Source: Petrosia ficiformis
Lineage: Eukaryota; Porifera; Demospongiae; Haplosclerida; Petrosiidae
Assembly (NCBI GenBank): GCA_947044365.1
Contig: OX345636.1
Location: 50,586,746-50,650,745 of the forward strand
Direction: 5' to 3'
Length of the DNA stretch: 64,000 nt
The notes beneath the pieces were generated by a model that saw only the letters and a list, made by a program, of their open reading frames with translations, was not told where the DNA came from and searched no databases. A program made the translations under genes and the position numbers. Of the stretch, positions 10,721-22,563 are shown piece by piece; position 1 is the stretch's first letter, and each line of letters opens with the position of its first letter.

Positions 10721-12330
10721 TAGGAGGGTGTAGTTTTTCCTGCCTACTACTATGAGGAATAATGGAACCTTATCTGCTTCCTTAGTACCTACCTGCTAAG
10801 AACTAAAAGCCAACTCATTCCAGGTACGCTTCGATATCTTTATTTTCAAGCTGAAACTCATCAATATGAACATGAGCAGTATCCTTGTCGCCAATTGTAC
10901 TGTTTAGTATCATTTATTTAGAAAGGTCAAAGAAGATCAAAATACAACAACTCAATGTTACTTAATTCCTACAAGCATGTGCAGCCAACTGGGCATGCTC
11001 AATAATTAATTACATGAATATATGCATGAACTAAACTAAGGATCCTCGAATTTGGGTGAATTCCGATGGAGTTACTCATTGTCCTAAGGAATTACCTAAT
11101 ATCGCATGGGTAAGACATAACATATCTAACTCAATATTAACAGGAGCTTATGAGTGCCGCGAAGCTATGAATCCATTAACAAGTAGAAACTAGGATCTGC
11201 CCCTGGTATTGGTGTTCAATGATTAGCCTATTCAATACATATTATACTAAATTATGCAATATAAAGTTACAGTATGTTTTGAAGGAACTGGACTGATCTA
11301 TTTCATAATAACAACACCAAAGGGCCACAGCAGAGGTTTGTTAATAGGTGAGGTAGGCTTTTGATATCCCAGTAAACTCAAAATTAAAATTTGAAATGAG
11401 AAACAACATAACAATTATTACCTGTTAATATACTAGCCTACATTTCAGGGCATCTGTGAGGCCCTGGCCAAATTCACAGCGTGTCGTAACTCTGCTAGGT
11501 ATTCAGCGATACTGTCAGTCTCATTCTGATTTCGTCTGTAAAAATGGAATCTCTTAGCGATAACTACTTTGTTTGGCTGATAATGTTTCCTGAGCTTTTC
11601 GTAAAGTGTAAATCCTTTTCTCTCGTTTTCCCCGGAGGGTGTAGTTTTTCTTGCCTACTACGGTGAGGAATAATGGAACCTTATCCGCTTCCTTAGTACC
11701 ACCTGCTAAGAACTAAAAGTCAACTCGTTCCAGGTACACTTCGATATCTTCCTTTTCAAGCTGAAACTCATCAATATGAACATGAGCAGTATCCTTGTCG
11801 CCAATTGTACTGTTTAGTATCGTTTATTTAGAAAGATCAAAGAAGATCAAAATACAACAACTCAATGTTACTTATTTCCTACAATGCATGTGCAGCCAAC
11901 TGGGCATGCTCAATAATTGATTACATGAATATATGCATGAACTAAACTAAGGATCCTCGAATTTGGGTGAATTCCGATGGAGTTACTCATTATCCTAAGG
12001 AATTACCTAATATCGCATGGGTAAGACATAACATATCTAACTCAATATTAACAAGAGCTTATGAGCGCCGCGAAGCTACATGTAAACAAGTAGAAACTAG
12101 GATCTGCCCCTGGTATTGGTGTTCAATGATTAGCCTATTCAATACATATTATACTAAATTATGCAATATAAAGTTACAGTATGTTTTGAAGGAACATAAT
12201 AACAACACCAAAGGGCCACAGCAGAGGTTTGTTAATAGGTGAGGTAGGCTTTTGATATCCCAGTAAACTCAAAATTCAAAATTGAAATGAGAAACAACAC
12301 AAGTAATGAATAACCATTATAGCCTGTTAA
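10500..12330. repeat. Tandem duplication of LTR plus gag, about 0.9 kb units
   Basis: Unit 1 (about 10500-11431) and unit 2 (about 11432-12330) match along their whole length, including the gag piece, the PBS-like word (10879-10895 and 11789-11805), and the LTR-like part with ctcaatgttac, ggatcctcgaatttgggtga and gccacagcagagg. Differences are scattered substitutions and short indels, so the duplication is old but clear. Confidence 0.85.
10896..11431 (-). repeat. LTR-like repeat, copy A
   Basis: It starts with TGTACTGTTTAG directly after the PBS-like word. The same sequence recurs at 11806-12750 (B), 13372-14720 (C, interrupted) and in part 16885-18235 (D, interrupted). The far LTR boundary could not be fixed. 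Confidence 0.55.
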
Positions 12331-12750
12331 TTTACCATGTTACAATGAGACAAAAGATATATCATTACAAAAACAAAATTGTTGAAATGTTTCATTGATT
12401 GGTTACTACAAGATTTAAATTTAATTAGTTGTGTGGTCATGCTGTTCACGACATAACATAGTATTTGAAGTCGTATTCTGTTATCCTGTCCTAAGTCTAT
12501 ACTATCTTCAAGTAACTATATCTGACCAAACCTAATTTAATTTACTAGTAACTAGTATTATCTAACTGCACAAGTATGGTACATGTACATTAATATATAG
12601 AAGGGCTGTTGATAGAAAATAGAAAACATACATGTACATGTACTATAGTAGGGTTGGAAAGTTATTGTATAACATACAAAAATAGTAGTTACTAAGATAC
12701 TAAGCAGAAAACATGTGCACTTACAATAATTATGACTAGTATAGATCATA
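11806..12750 (-). repeat. LTR-like repeat, copy B, with longer flank
   Basis: This continues beyond copy A with tgtgtggtcatgctgttcac, gtcctaagtctatactatct and ctaactgcacaagtatgg. Those flank words recur at 14440-14560, 17950-18050 and 19385-19520, so the repeated unit is longer than the LTR alone. Confidence 0.6.
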
Positions 12751-13371
12751 AACAATAGTTACATGTATTTCTTATAGCTTAGACCCATTTAGCGGAAACT
12801 CCACATGTAACATATTTGATCATACACACAAATATAGACATTTAGATGGAGTATATGTTTAAATTATTATAGTCCCTTTCTGATTTTTCTTTGCATCAGA
12901 CAGACAGACAGGACCAATCATTTAACTTTTCTACATAATCATGGGGCTGTAATAGAATAATATTATGTTGGAATTACAGAGAAGCTTAAGCCTATATATT
13001 TTGGAAGAATGTTTTTTAATGGCCTGCAGGGCCATCCCTATTAGTCTTGCTCTGTTGCATAGACAGACCTAATATGTGTTATACACATCTACGTAAGGAA
13101 GTTACATTATTCCAGTGCTTGGTCAATAATATGTGAGGTGTGATGTGCAAACAATATGTCGTGCATACAGTGAGGAAACCAGTGATAAGTTAATAACTAA
13201 TGATAACACCATAAAAACAATCATAGGGATATTATTTTATTCATATTATTTTCCAGTCTTCTTTAGTTTTGAAGTTTCTTGCTATTATTTTCGACAAAAC
13301 ATAAAGTCATTCTCAAAAAATTGTGTATTGTCATTGTTGTCAGTCCTCTGGTAGTGCTGATTTAGCCTTAC
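12751..13371. other. Non-coding stretch with MITE-end words
   Basis: No gene supported. ggcctgcagggccatcccta near 13022 resembles the ggccctacgggcc end seen at 17625, so a worn copy of that repeat is likely. Confidence 0.35.
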
Positions 13372-13599
13372 TGTTTATATCGCTTATTTAGAAAGATCAA
13401 AGATCAAAATACAACAACTCAATGTTACTTATTTCCTACAATGCATGTGCATCAATAATTGATTACATGAATATATGCATACACTACACTAAGGATCCTC
13501 CAATTCGGGTGAATTCCGATGGAGTTACTTATTGTCCTAAGGAATTCCTAATATCTCATGGCTAAGACATAGCATATCTAACTCAATATTAAGAATGTG

Positions 13600-13934
13600 C
13601 GATAATATCGACATAGTGATATTTTTATCACTGAAGTAATTATCGTGATTTGAATCTATATCGCGATATAATTATAATATTTATCATTATTAATTATTGC
13701 TTGACACAAGCGTTCATGCATGCACAGTTCAGTTTGTACACAGATGGCTAGGCTAAAGTTAAAGATTTGTTGGCTCCACTTGTAGGATCCAAAAGCAAGA
13801 TATGGCAGTTATTGAGATTCAAGGTCGATGCTCCAACTAAACAGCAAAGAGGTAATTTGTCATTTGTGTAAGGGGCATTTGCCTTACAGTGGCAACATGA
13901 CTAATCTCCTATATCATTTGTGGATGGTGTTGGT
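13600..13934 (+). mobile_element. hAT transposon fragment with BED-finger coding remnant
   Basis: The segment opens with hAT-end-like gcgataatatcgac...atatcgcgatat. It then encodes VGSKSKIWQLLRFKVDAPTK and, after a +1 shift, VICHLCKGHLPYSGNMTNLL followed by YHLW. That is the BED zinc-finger pattern (CX2C ... HX3-5H) at the N-terminus of hAT transposases; the final His is not kept. No transposase core follows. Confidence 0.6.
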
Positions 13935-14126
13935 GATTAGCCTATTCATATGCTATATACAGTTACAGTATGTTTGGAAGGAACTGGGCTGATCTATTTC
14001 ACAATCACAATACCTAAGGGCCACAGCAGAGGTTAGTTAATACATGTAGGTGGGGTAGGCTTTTGATATCCAAGTAAACTCAAAATTCCAAAATGAAATG
14101 AGTAAACAACACAAATAAAGAATAAC

Positions 14127-14328
14127 CAGTGTTCTGCCCAAACTGGTCGGCACTGGTTGGGAATAACCACCACTCAGATGAATTAACCACCTCTTACATA
14201 AATTAACCACCTCTTAAACCTCTCAGATAATACAGCTACTGAGACAGAATTAAGTATATACTGGATAAACATCACTAAATGCAATGTAGAATCCAACCAC
14301 CACTCTAAATATCCTAGGCAGAACACTG
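14127..14328. mobile_element. 202-bp MITE, TIR CAGTGTTCTGCC
   Basis: The element starts CAGTGTTCTGCC and ends GGCAGAACACTG, a perfect 12-bp inverted terminal repeat. It is flanked by AATAAC on both sides (14121-14126, 14329-14334). The paralogous copy B has uninterrupted sequence at this point, which confirms the insertion. Inside, attaaccacctctta is repeated. Confidence 0.85.
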
Positions 14329-14730
14329 AATAACCCTATTGCATGTCAATTTACCATGTTACTATGTGATAAAAGTTATATCATTGCAAAAACAAAATTG
14401 TTGAAACAATTTGGTTACTACAATATTTAATTTCATTAGTTGTGTGGTCATGCTGTTTACAACATAACATTTTATTTGAAGTCGTATTCTGTTATCCTAT
14501 CCTAAGTCTATACTATCTTCTAGTAACTATATCTGACCAAACCTAATTTAATTTACTAGTAACAAAATCAATATAATGTACTTTCCATAATAATTATATA
14601 CAACATGATATAGCATGTTATTATAAGTACAAATTCATGTACATACTAATTACTCAGGAATGAGTAAGTAACATCTGTTACTTTTAGATGTTAGATAGAA
14701 TACATGTAGGAATGTTAATAATAATATATT

Positions 14731-15256
14731 GTATGTAATACTATGCTATATACATTGTATTGTTTTGTTACTATGCTTTATTACATACATGTATTATATT
14801 ATAATAATACACCACAGGTTGTACATAATACTATGCTATATACATTGTATTGTTTTGTTACTATGCTTTATTACATACATATATTATACACCACAGGTTG
14901 TACATAATACTATGCTATATACATTGTAGTGTATTGTTACTATGCTTTATTACATACATGTATTATATTATAATAATACACCACAGGTTGTACATAATAC
15001 TATGCTATATACATTGTATTATTTGTTACTATGCTTTATTACATACATGTATTATATTATAATAATACACCACAAGTTGTACATAATACTATGCTATATA
15101 CATTGTAGTGTATTGTTACTATGCTTTATTACATACATGTATTATATTATAATAATACACCACAGGTTGTACATAATACTATGCTATATACATTGTATTG
15201 TTTTGTTACTATGCTTTATTACATACATGTATCATATTATAATAATACACCACACA
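14731..15256. repeat. 90-bp minisatellite, 6 units
   Basis: ctatgctatatacattg recurs at 14741, 14831, 14910, 15000, 15089 and 15179 (periods 90, 79, 90, 89, 90). The unit carries ttattacatacatgtatta and aatacaccacaggttgtaca. One further unit-like piece lies at 18768-18800. Open frames through it are by-products of the repeat. Confidence 0.9.
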
Positions 15257-15301
15257 ATTTCTTTCCAGACCTGAGACCTTTACAGCACTGATTTATACTT
15301 T

Positions 15302-16447
15302 CTATGCACTTGACAAAAGTGGTTCAAATTGTATTGGGTTGTCCCAAAGATCTTGGAATAACTGAAACATGAAGTCCTTAAGTTTACGGATTTCAGTAAT
15401 GGGTAAAGCAGGCAACTCTCTCCCACCAGCTACAGTACACATTTGTAGTACCTTGACTCCAAATACAGATTCTCGTGCTAGCTTCACAGCAAGTGTAGGT
15501 GCTTTTGATTGAGTTTTTAATTTTATGTACTTGTGAACTATATCGGCTGGGGGTATTAATTTTTCAGTCTCAATCTCTGAAGATGGTAGAGGAGCACGAC
15601 CAGAGGAAATGGGTCGAAAAAGAATAGGTGAGGGGCTAGTAATAGTTGAATTTAACTCACTATTAAACATTGGAGGCCAATTAGAAAGTGAGTTATACGT
15701 ATTAAATGAATTATTGGAATACATTCCTATATGTGGTGATTCTAGCGTGGGAAAGGGAGGTGGTGACTGTATAGTAGTGTGCAATTGTGTGTTAGAGGAA
15801 AGTAGATTAGGAGACTGTGTGTTAGATGGAAGTACGTGGGAGACTGCACTGGAGAATTAGTGGGTAGTGGATGAGGAATAGGAGGAATCAGTGATGGAAG
15901 TGGCAGAATGTTAGGGGGAAGTGGAGAAGGCATAGCATCATAACTTTCCAAGTCGTCTATATCTTTATCAATATCATCTTGTATTTCCTCAGGCTGCTGA
16001 GAATTGAATTGTATTTGTTTCTCTAGCACTTCAACTTTTGATTTCAATATTTCTACTTTTTGAAGCTCAAAAACAATGTTTTGTAGTGTCTGTGTTTCTG
16101 TGAATAATAATATTAATTTATTTATTTTTATGTATTAAATTATTTCTCACCTGGTTCTTCTAATATGACAGAGGGAGTGTCTTTGATTTCAGTTATGCTG
16201 TGTGGCACAACTTTTATAGTGGATCCAGATGATAATAAATAGAAATCATTATTATACACAGTATCATGTTTAGTAATAATCCAACCTTTCAATTTCTTTT
16301 TTGGTTGAGTGTTCGTTTTGATTTTAATACATTTTTGTCTCTTGTTTCCTGATGGCGGTTGGTTTTCTTTGTTAGCGTCTGTTTTCTTGCTTTTTTTTCC
16401 TAACTGTTCTTTGTTGGTTTCTGATGCTTCCCTCTTTCTACATTTAT
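15302..16447 (-). CDS. BEN-domain-like protein, partial, spliced, one frameshift
   Basis: Two exons are seen on the minus strand. Exon a (16447-16151) follows an acceptor TTTCTTGTAG and ends at donor G|GTGAG. A 53-bp intron ends TTATTCACAG, and exon b (16097-15302) resumes in phase. Exon a is a basic, NLS-like segment (CRKREASE, KKSKKTDANK, TQPKKKLKGW). Exon b has a coiled coil (LQKVEILKSKVEVLEKQIQF), an acidic patch, a Pro/Ser-rich linker, then a BEN-like domain (LKTQSKAPTLAVKLARESVF, VKVLQMCTVAGGRELPALPI). Between about 15800 and 15860 the frame changes by one base, within the low-complexity linker. The C-terminus ends earlier than BEN domains usually do. BEN proteins bind DNA or chromatin. 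The upstream exon is not visible. It could be a host gene, a domesticated gene or part of a transposon. Confidence 0.5.
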
Positions 16448-16499
16448 CTACAAGAAACAATTGAGTATGCAGTATATGTAGTAAACAGGCTGTTGGTCA

Positions 16500-16860
16500 C
16501 AATAAATTAGCAAAACTAATATCAGATATGTGTAAAGTGGCTGGTATACCCAGTAAAAAGACTGGTCATTCTGGAAAAGTGACATATGCAACAACCCTTT
16601 ACCAACAGAATTTTAGTGACCAACTTATTAAAGAGCGTACAGGCCATAGATCAATTGAAGCTCTGCATAAATACAAGCGAACTGGATTAGACCAGCAAGT
16701 GAAAGTTTCTATGGCCTTGCTACCTAAGTAGGAAAACAAAATGTTCCAAATGATGATGATGATGATTTCAAGCCTGTTAAAAAAAAAGCCTAAAGTGGAA
16801 GATATTAAAGGAATGCTCCCTTTGTCAACCATTAGCAACTGAACATTTAATCTCAACTTT
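16500..16860 (+). pseudogene. Crypton-like tyrosine recombinase C-terminus
   Basis: The frame carries CKVAGIPSKKTGHSGKVTYA, TTLYQQNFSDQLIKERTGHR and SIEALHKYKRTG, ending at a stop at 16731. This fits the C-terminal half of the tyrosine-recombinase catalytic domain: an HxxR-like box (here HSGK, with Lys where Arg is usual), a TGHRS box and the Tyr nucleophile (HKYKRT). After the stop, another frame reads an acidic and Lys-rich tail (DDDFKPVKKKPKVE). The N-terminal DNA-binding and first Arg regions are absent. Known relatives are Crypton elements and Crypton-derived animal genes. Confidence 0.6.
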
Positions 16861-17109
16861 TCATGAATTCCTTTTATTATTTTGTTGCCATTTTCTGATT
16901 AGCCTATCCATATACACAATCATAAACTATGCTATATACAGTTACAATATACATGTATCATGTATGTAAGTTTGGAAGAGGCTAGGTTGATGTAGTTTAT
17001 AATCACAACACCCAAGAGCCACAGCAGAGTTTCATTTATAGGTGAGGTGAGCTTTTGCTATACCAGTAAATGCAAAGTTGAAATTGAAAACTAATCAGAA
17101 ACAAGTGTA

Positions 17110-17650
17110 TATAGAGAAAAAAACATCCCTACATTTGCTTTGTGATGACTATGTATTAAGCATTGCTGATGGCACTAGTGTCTCTACCTTTCTGTGTACT
17201 CCTGGGGCCTGAATACGTAAGTGTAAGCCTAATTGCAGTCTAAATACACAGATGTCTGATGAACTGACTGAGGTACTCCTTCAAGGTTCTAAATGATGAC
17301 TTCCTCGTGTTTGAAACTCAACAACTTATCATACTTACTTGTTAAAGATTCTTGCATAATATCTATACTGTTTCTCTGCTATATACAACAGTTATTAGCA
17401 GTTTTACATCCTTTCTGAATCTTCCTGGCTGGTCTGTAGCTCAAACGCGCGTTCTTTTACGCGCCACGCCCATTAATTGACCGAGCCCCCGGGAATGACG
17501 CAACTTCCTTAACTACGTATACAACGCATAGTCGCGCAAGTGACACAAGAATATATATATATATATATATAATTTATATATATAAACATACATCGAACCC
17601 GTGGGAAAGCAATCATAGGGATGGCCCTACGGGCCATAAAAACAAGCATC
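17110..17650. repeat. Dispersed repeat shared with 47298-47570
   Basis: It shares ttcaaggttctaaatgatga, aaactcaacaactt, cacgcccattaatt, cgcaagtgacacaa and an AT tract with 47298-47570, and ends near atagggatggccctacgggc. Opening catccctacattt and closing catagggatgg could be its inverted ends. Confidence 0.6.
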
Positions 17651-17699
17651 AAATAATTAAACTTTATTAAAAGCAGTAAGTCATCGTATTTACATACAT

Positions 17700-17876
17700 G
17701 TAGCATCTTCTAATGTTTTTTCATGTGGTCGTGGGTATGTTGAGGCAAGACAATGCCAAATCCACATGCTCGTAACCACATGTCTACTATCATGATAACA
17801 GTTGTTAGCTATCGCTGTCATGATAGCAACACTGAGATAACGATAGTCACATTATCACTACTATCACCCAACCCTA
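17700..17876. mobile_element. hAT terminal fragment
   Basis: The segment ends ...gataacgatagtcacattatcac then cacccaaccctag, a pattern typical of hAT element ends rich in ATCG/CGAT words. No coding part is seen. Confidence 0.4.
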
Positions 17877-18235
17877 GTTACTATGTGATAAAGGTTATAT
17901 CATTGCAAAAACAAAATTGTTGAAACGATTCATTCATTGGTTATTACAATATTTAATAGTTGTGTGGTCATGCTGTTCACAACACAACATAGTCATATTT
18001 TGTTATCCTGTCCTAAGTCTATACTATCTTCTAGTAACTATAATAATTATCTGACCAAACCTATTTTGATTTACTACATGTAAATCAATACACACTTTCC
18101 CATAATAATTATATACAACCTAATACACATGTTATTATAAGTACAAATTCATGTACATACTAATTACTCAGGAATGAGTAAGTAACATCTGATGTTAGAT
18201 AAAATAAATGTAGGAATGATAATAATAATAGGTTG

Positions 18236-18276
18236 AACCTACATGTACATGTACATGGTATCTTTCTGTCTTTCTG

Positions 18277-18307
<31 letters not shown>

Positions 18308-18907
18308 ATCCTGATAATATCATGTATATATATATATGCTATACATTGTATATATACATGTATACTGTATATGCTATGCATTGTAGTGTTTTGTTACTTC
18401 GTTTTATTATATTTTATTATTATATGTTATACAGTACTTAATATAGACATAGACAGTGAAATGGGCATGGGGCTAAGAGGCTGTCAACATGGAGTCCCAG
18501 AGGAGTTGATCCCAGATGAAGGAGCTAACTTGCTCTCTAGTGTGATTCAAGATATCTGCATTGCAATATCATCAATACCACAGTCTACTTGGTCTAGAAT
18601 ATAAATCGCACCTTACATGGAATTACTGTGAGAAGTTTGAGTTAGATTAGGATGAGTATTTACAATGATTATTATTTCCCTACCGAAACAAAAGCCAAGA
18701 CAGTACCAGGGAGTCTGATTGGCCACAGGTCACATGATCAGCAATAAATTATAATAATACAGCACAGGTTGTACATAATACTATGCTATATACATTGTTT
18801 TGTTATTACACGTACATTTGTATATCCGTTATCACATAGCATATACATGTACTTTATATACTAGTTAATACAGATCCAGATCAAACTAGTAGGGTTGTAC
18901 TTATACT
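18236..18907. other. Simple repeats and possible orphan exon
   Basis: (tttc)n lies at 18263-18307 and an AT tract follows. After ttatacag at about 18434 an open plus frame reads EMGMGLRGCQHGVPEELIPD, then EGANLLSSVIQDICIAISSI, stopping at 18602. It has no recognised domain and no clear donor. A single unit of the 90-bp minisatellite lies at 18768-18800. Confidence 0.3.
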
Positions 18908-19227
18908 CAGTGTTCTCACCAGGATTTTGCAATAGGGAGTTACACAGAAGTGACAAAGTAATTATTATGTCATAGTTAATTAATTAATTTCTGATGAAAG
19001 TCCACGTGTTACAATGTGACCCTTACTCTGCTCTTAGGAAATGGGAATCGATGGGTAATGGGTGAATGTGTGTATGGAAATACTTTGAATTTATATTTTT
19101 GTGTGTTATTATTTTAAAATAGTATTAATATTCAAAATCATTTGGGTGTTTTTATGACTGATAGAGGGGTACATTTACACTATAGGGGGGTACTGTACCC
19201 CTCTAAAACAACATAGAGAGAACACTG
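18908..19227. mobile_element. 320-bp hAT-type MITE with perfect 8-bp TSD
   Basis: The ends are CAGTGTTCTCACC and GAGAGAACACTG (TIR CAGTGTTCTC). Both sides carry CTTATACT (18900-18907 and 19228-19235), an exact 8-bp target-site duplication as made by hAT transposases. No open frame inside. Confidence 0.85.
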
Positions 19228-20349
19228 CTTATACTGGTACAATTATCTGAATAGGTGCCTATATACATGTATGTATACATTAAGGATATCAGAGTATCAG
19301 TATAGGCAACTGCATTAATTACATTTACAACTACATGTGTCGTTTTGTGTACATGTATAGATGTTAGGCTTTGCAGATTATGTATTGTCTAACTGCACAA
19401 GTATGGTATGGTGCCATTGATAGAAAATAAAAAACAAACATACAAAAATAGTATGTACTAACTAGTAAGTTACAAAGCAGAAAACATGCGCACTCACAAC
19501 AATTATAATTAGTTCCAATAACTTACATGTACATACATGTAGCATGGAATAGTCCATTTTAAAGCCAAACAGTATAATTATTTTAATGCTGTTTTGTAGT
19601 ATCATTACTAAATCAAAAGTACATATTTGATAAGTTTACGCAGACTACACACACACCTAGGTGATCAGATGTACATGTGCATGTAACAGGAATATTATAA
19701 ACAGTTCTGAAACACTATACTTAAAACATTAAAGTACATGTAGTGTCACGTCCATATATCTCTGTAATAATAAAATACATACAGGTAACAACTTAAAATT
19801 ATAATATTACAACTGACAGATATTGAGCAAACGTTGTAATACCACTGAAGATAATAATACAAATATACATGTATGTACAATGACAATCAAATTTTCTGAT
19901 GAACAGAATTCGTTATAATGTGACTGGTATATACATGTATGTGCTGATGTAATACGTATACTTCTTAGAATTAATGTGACAAATAATGTCTTAAACTGAC
20001 AACACATCCCATGATCTTGAACCAATCAGTTCATCAGTCAGGTGATTTCCCAACAATTATATATGTACATGTGTAACGCTGTTTATGCCTAGCTTACTGA
20101 ACATGTAAAGTGTAGTACAGTTGTATTGCAGTTTTCTTCAGTACATATTGTTTCCTAAGCATAATATTTATGATAGTCACCTCTTCCAGGTGTTATAGAC
20201 AGAATTCAACTACAAAACATGATTACAAAACATAATCTTAAAGCTATAAAATTGGTAACAGGCATTTCAGTGTTAACAGAAAAAAAAGTAGGCAAACTTC
20301 TACAAATAGATACATTTAGTAAACAGAAGGAGTAAGCTAACTCAGAAAT
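19228..20349. other. Repeat-derived non-coding stretch
   Basis: 19385-19520 matches 12555-12745 (ctaactgcacaagtatgg, gatagaaaat, agcagaaaacatg). The rest holds no supported gene. Confidence 0.5.
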
Positions 20350-20727
20350 TAGCACACACACACACAACAGCAGCATCTCTAATAGTAATAGCCTTGTAAA
20401 AATTTTAATTATTAATTAAAAACCCCCACCTAAGTTTAATTAGCACATGGTAGGTAAAGTTTTCAAGGAAGTAGGATCTTTTATAATCCAGAAAGAATGG
20501 GCCATTATTTAACTTCAAAGTTTTGTAAGTAAGTTATTATTACATGTATTTACTGATGCATTGGTAAACAGATACGGATAGAGAGGGGAGGGTTGGGATC
20601 CCACCAAAGATGTCTTTAACCCCCAGTTCTGATTCTCAAGACCAGACTATCCCTGTCAAGAGTCCAATAACACCAAAGCATCAAAGCATATGTGAATATG
20701 TTAAAAGTTAAGATTGTTTAAATACTA
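20350..20727. repeat. (AC)n cassette, copy 1
   Basis: A short AC tract is followed by agcatctctaatagtaatag, the conserved body (cccacctaagtttaatta, gagaggggagggttgggatc, ccagactatccctgtcaaga) and an end at aaaagttaagattgttt. It is the most diverged of four cassettes. Confidence 0.8.
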
Positions 20728-21098
20728 TATATTTATAACACTCCTTTATGTTAACTAGCTAATTGCTAAATCTTTTACTATAATTAAAAAAGCACATAGA
20801 CTCTAAGCCTGCATGTTAAAATAACAAAACATATCATCAGGATGAGTTGAACAAAAATAGAATAGGTAATAAATTTTCAGGGAAATCAATTATAATTAAA
20901 CTTAAGTCCCAAAGCCAAAGTTCTGAATTTATTGCTGGGAACTAGTAGAGTTTGATGTGAAATTCAAATATAAGACAAGTTCGGGTTCAGTAAGCTCTCT
21001 GGACAGACTGAGGTCTGACAAGAAAGGTCACTATCTACATGCTCTATTGTGGAACTGGACTACGGTCGGCGAGTTTCCAAAAAGATCACTCAGATACA

Positions 21099-21571
<473 letters not shown>

Positions 21572-21902
21572 TACATGTACCTTGGAATTATATGAGGGAA
21601 GGGATATAGCTATGTTACTGACCAATGATAGTCAATTAGGTAACCAGAATCCCAATCTTAGCTGCTAAACCAATGTTTACAAACTGAAGAGCATATTAAT
21701 TTAGAATTTTGGTTTAATAAAGTTCAACCAATGGTGGGGTGTTGGAGGTAAGAACCGATGGTTTGATACTCTTAGAGCAGATCCATCGTCCAGTAGACAG
21801 AGACAGGTCTGTCTACAGTGTTTGTTGGTTGGCTGGAGAGTGGACAAGTACATTAAGGCTACCTCTGCAACCGCTTTCTCAGCTAACAATGAGCACACCC
21901 AC

Positions 21903-21905
<3 letters not shown>

Positions 21906-21937
<32 letters not shown>

Positions 21938-22200
21938 CATCTGTAATAGTAATAGCCTTGCAATAATTTTAATTATTAATTGGAAACGCCCACCTAAGGT
22001 TAATTAGGAGAGCACATGTGCAAAGTATGGTAGGTAAAGTTTTCAAGGGAGTAGGATCTTTGGGATCCCACCAAAGATGTCTTTAACCCCCACTTCTGGT
22101 TCCCAAGGCCAGACTATCCCTGTCAAGAGTCTAGTAACACCAAAGCATCAAAGCATATGTGAATATGTTAAAAGTTAAGATTGTTAAATACTATTTGTGA
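21906..22200. repeat. (AC)n cassette, copy 3, internally deleted
   Basis: A short AC tract (21906-21937) precedes the conserved body. The segment between gtaggatcttt and gggatcccacc, present in copies 2 and 4, is missing. Confidence 0.85.
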
Positions 22201-22459
22201 AAATATTTACAAACACAAATAAACCTGCCTATGTGACAGTACTGAAGGTTGTCCCACTGCCCCTAAAGCTGTTGGAAAAAAGCCTTAAACTTAAGAAGCC
22301 CAATACTCATGCTAGCCTCGGGAGAGAAATATACTTCTCTGTGGGGAAAAGTCAGCTTCCGTGTTGTGAGCAATAGACAGCACTCTTTGTTTTTGGTTGG
22401 TATCAACCCAAGTGTACTAAGCCACCTCTGGTGCATCCAACCACACATTGATCTTATAT

Positions 22460-22563
<104 letters not shown>

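Larger units (their letters stand above)
8560..10895 (-). mobile_element. Gypsy-like LTR retroelement, internal part
   Basis: On the minus strand the order is gag (10.7-10.35 kb), two zinc knuckles, aspartic protease, reverse transcriptase and RNase H, which is the Gypsy/Metaviridae order. No integrase is present, so the element is 3'-truncated. A primer-binding-site-like word, ATTGGCGACAAGGATAC, sits at 10895-10879, directly next to a TGT (10896) that would bound the LTR. It ends head-on against the plus-strand gag at 8470. Confidence 0.8.
13372..14720. repeat. LTR-like repeat, copy C, interrupted twice
   Basis: Copy C matches copy B but contains two later insertions: a hAT-like piece at about 13600-13934 and a 202-bp MITE at 14127-14328. 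Removing both restores colinearity with copy B. Confidence 0.7.
16885..18235. repeat. LTR-like repeat, copy D, interrupted
   Basis: 16885-17100 matches 13935-14110 and 17880-18235 matches 14340-14705. The intervening 17110-17876 is inserted DNA made of two other repeats. Confidence 0.65.

Noticed and set aside
14729..15274. Three overlapping open frames rich in Tyr, Ile and Cys
   Set aside because: They follow the 90-bp minisatellite and have no support beyond repeat periodicity.
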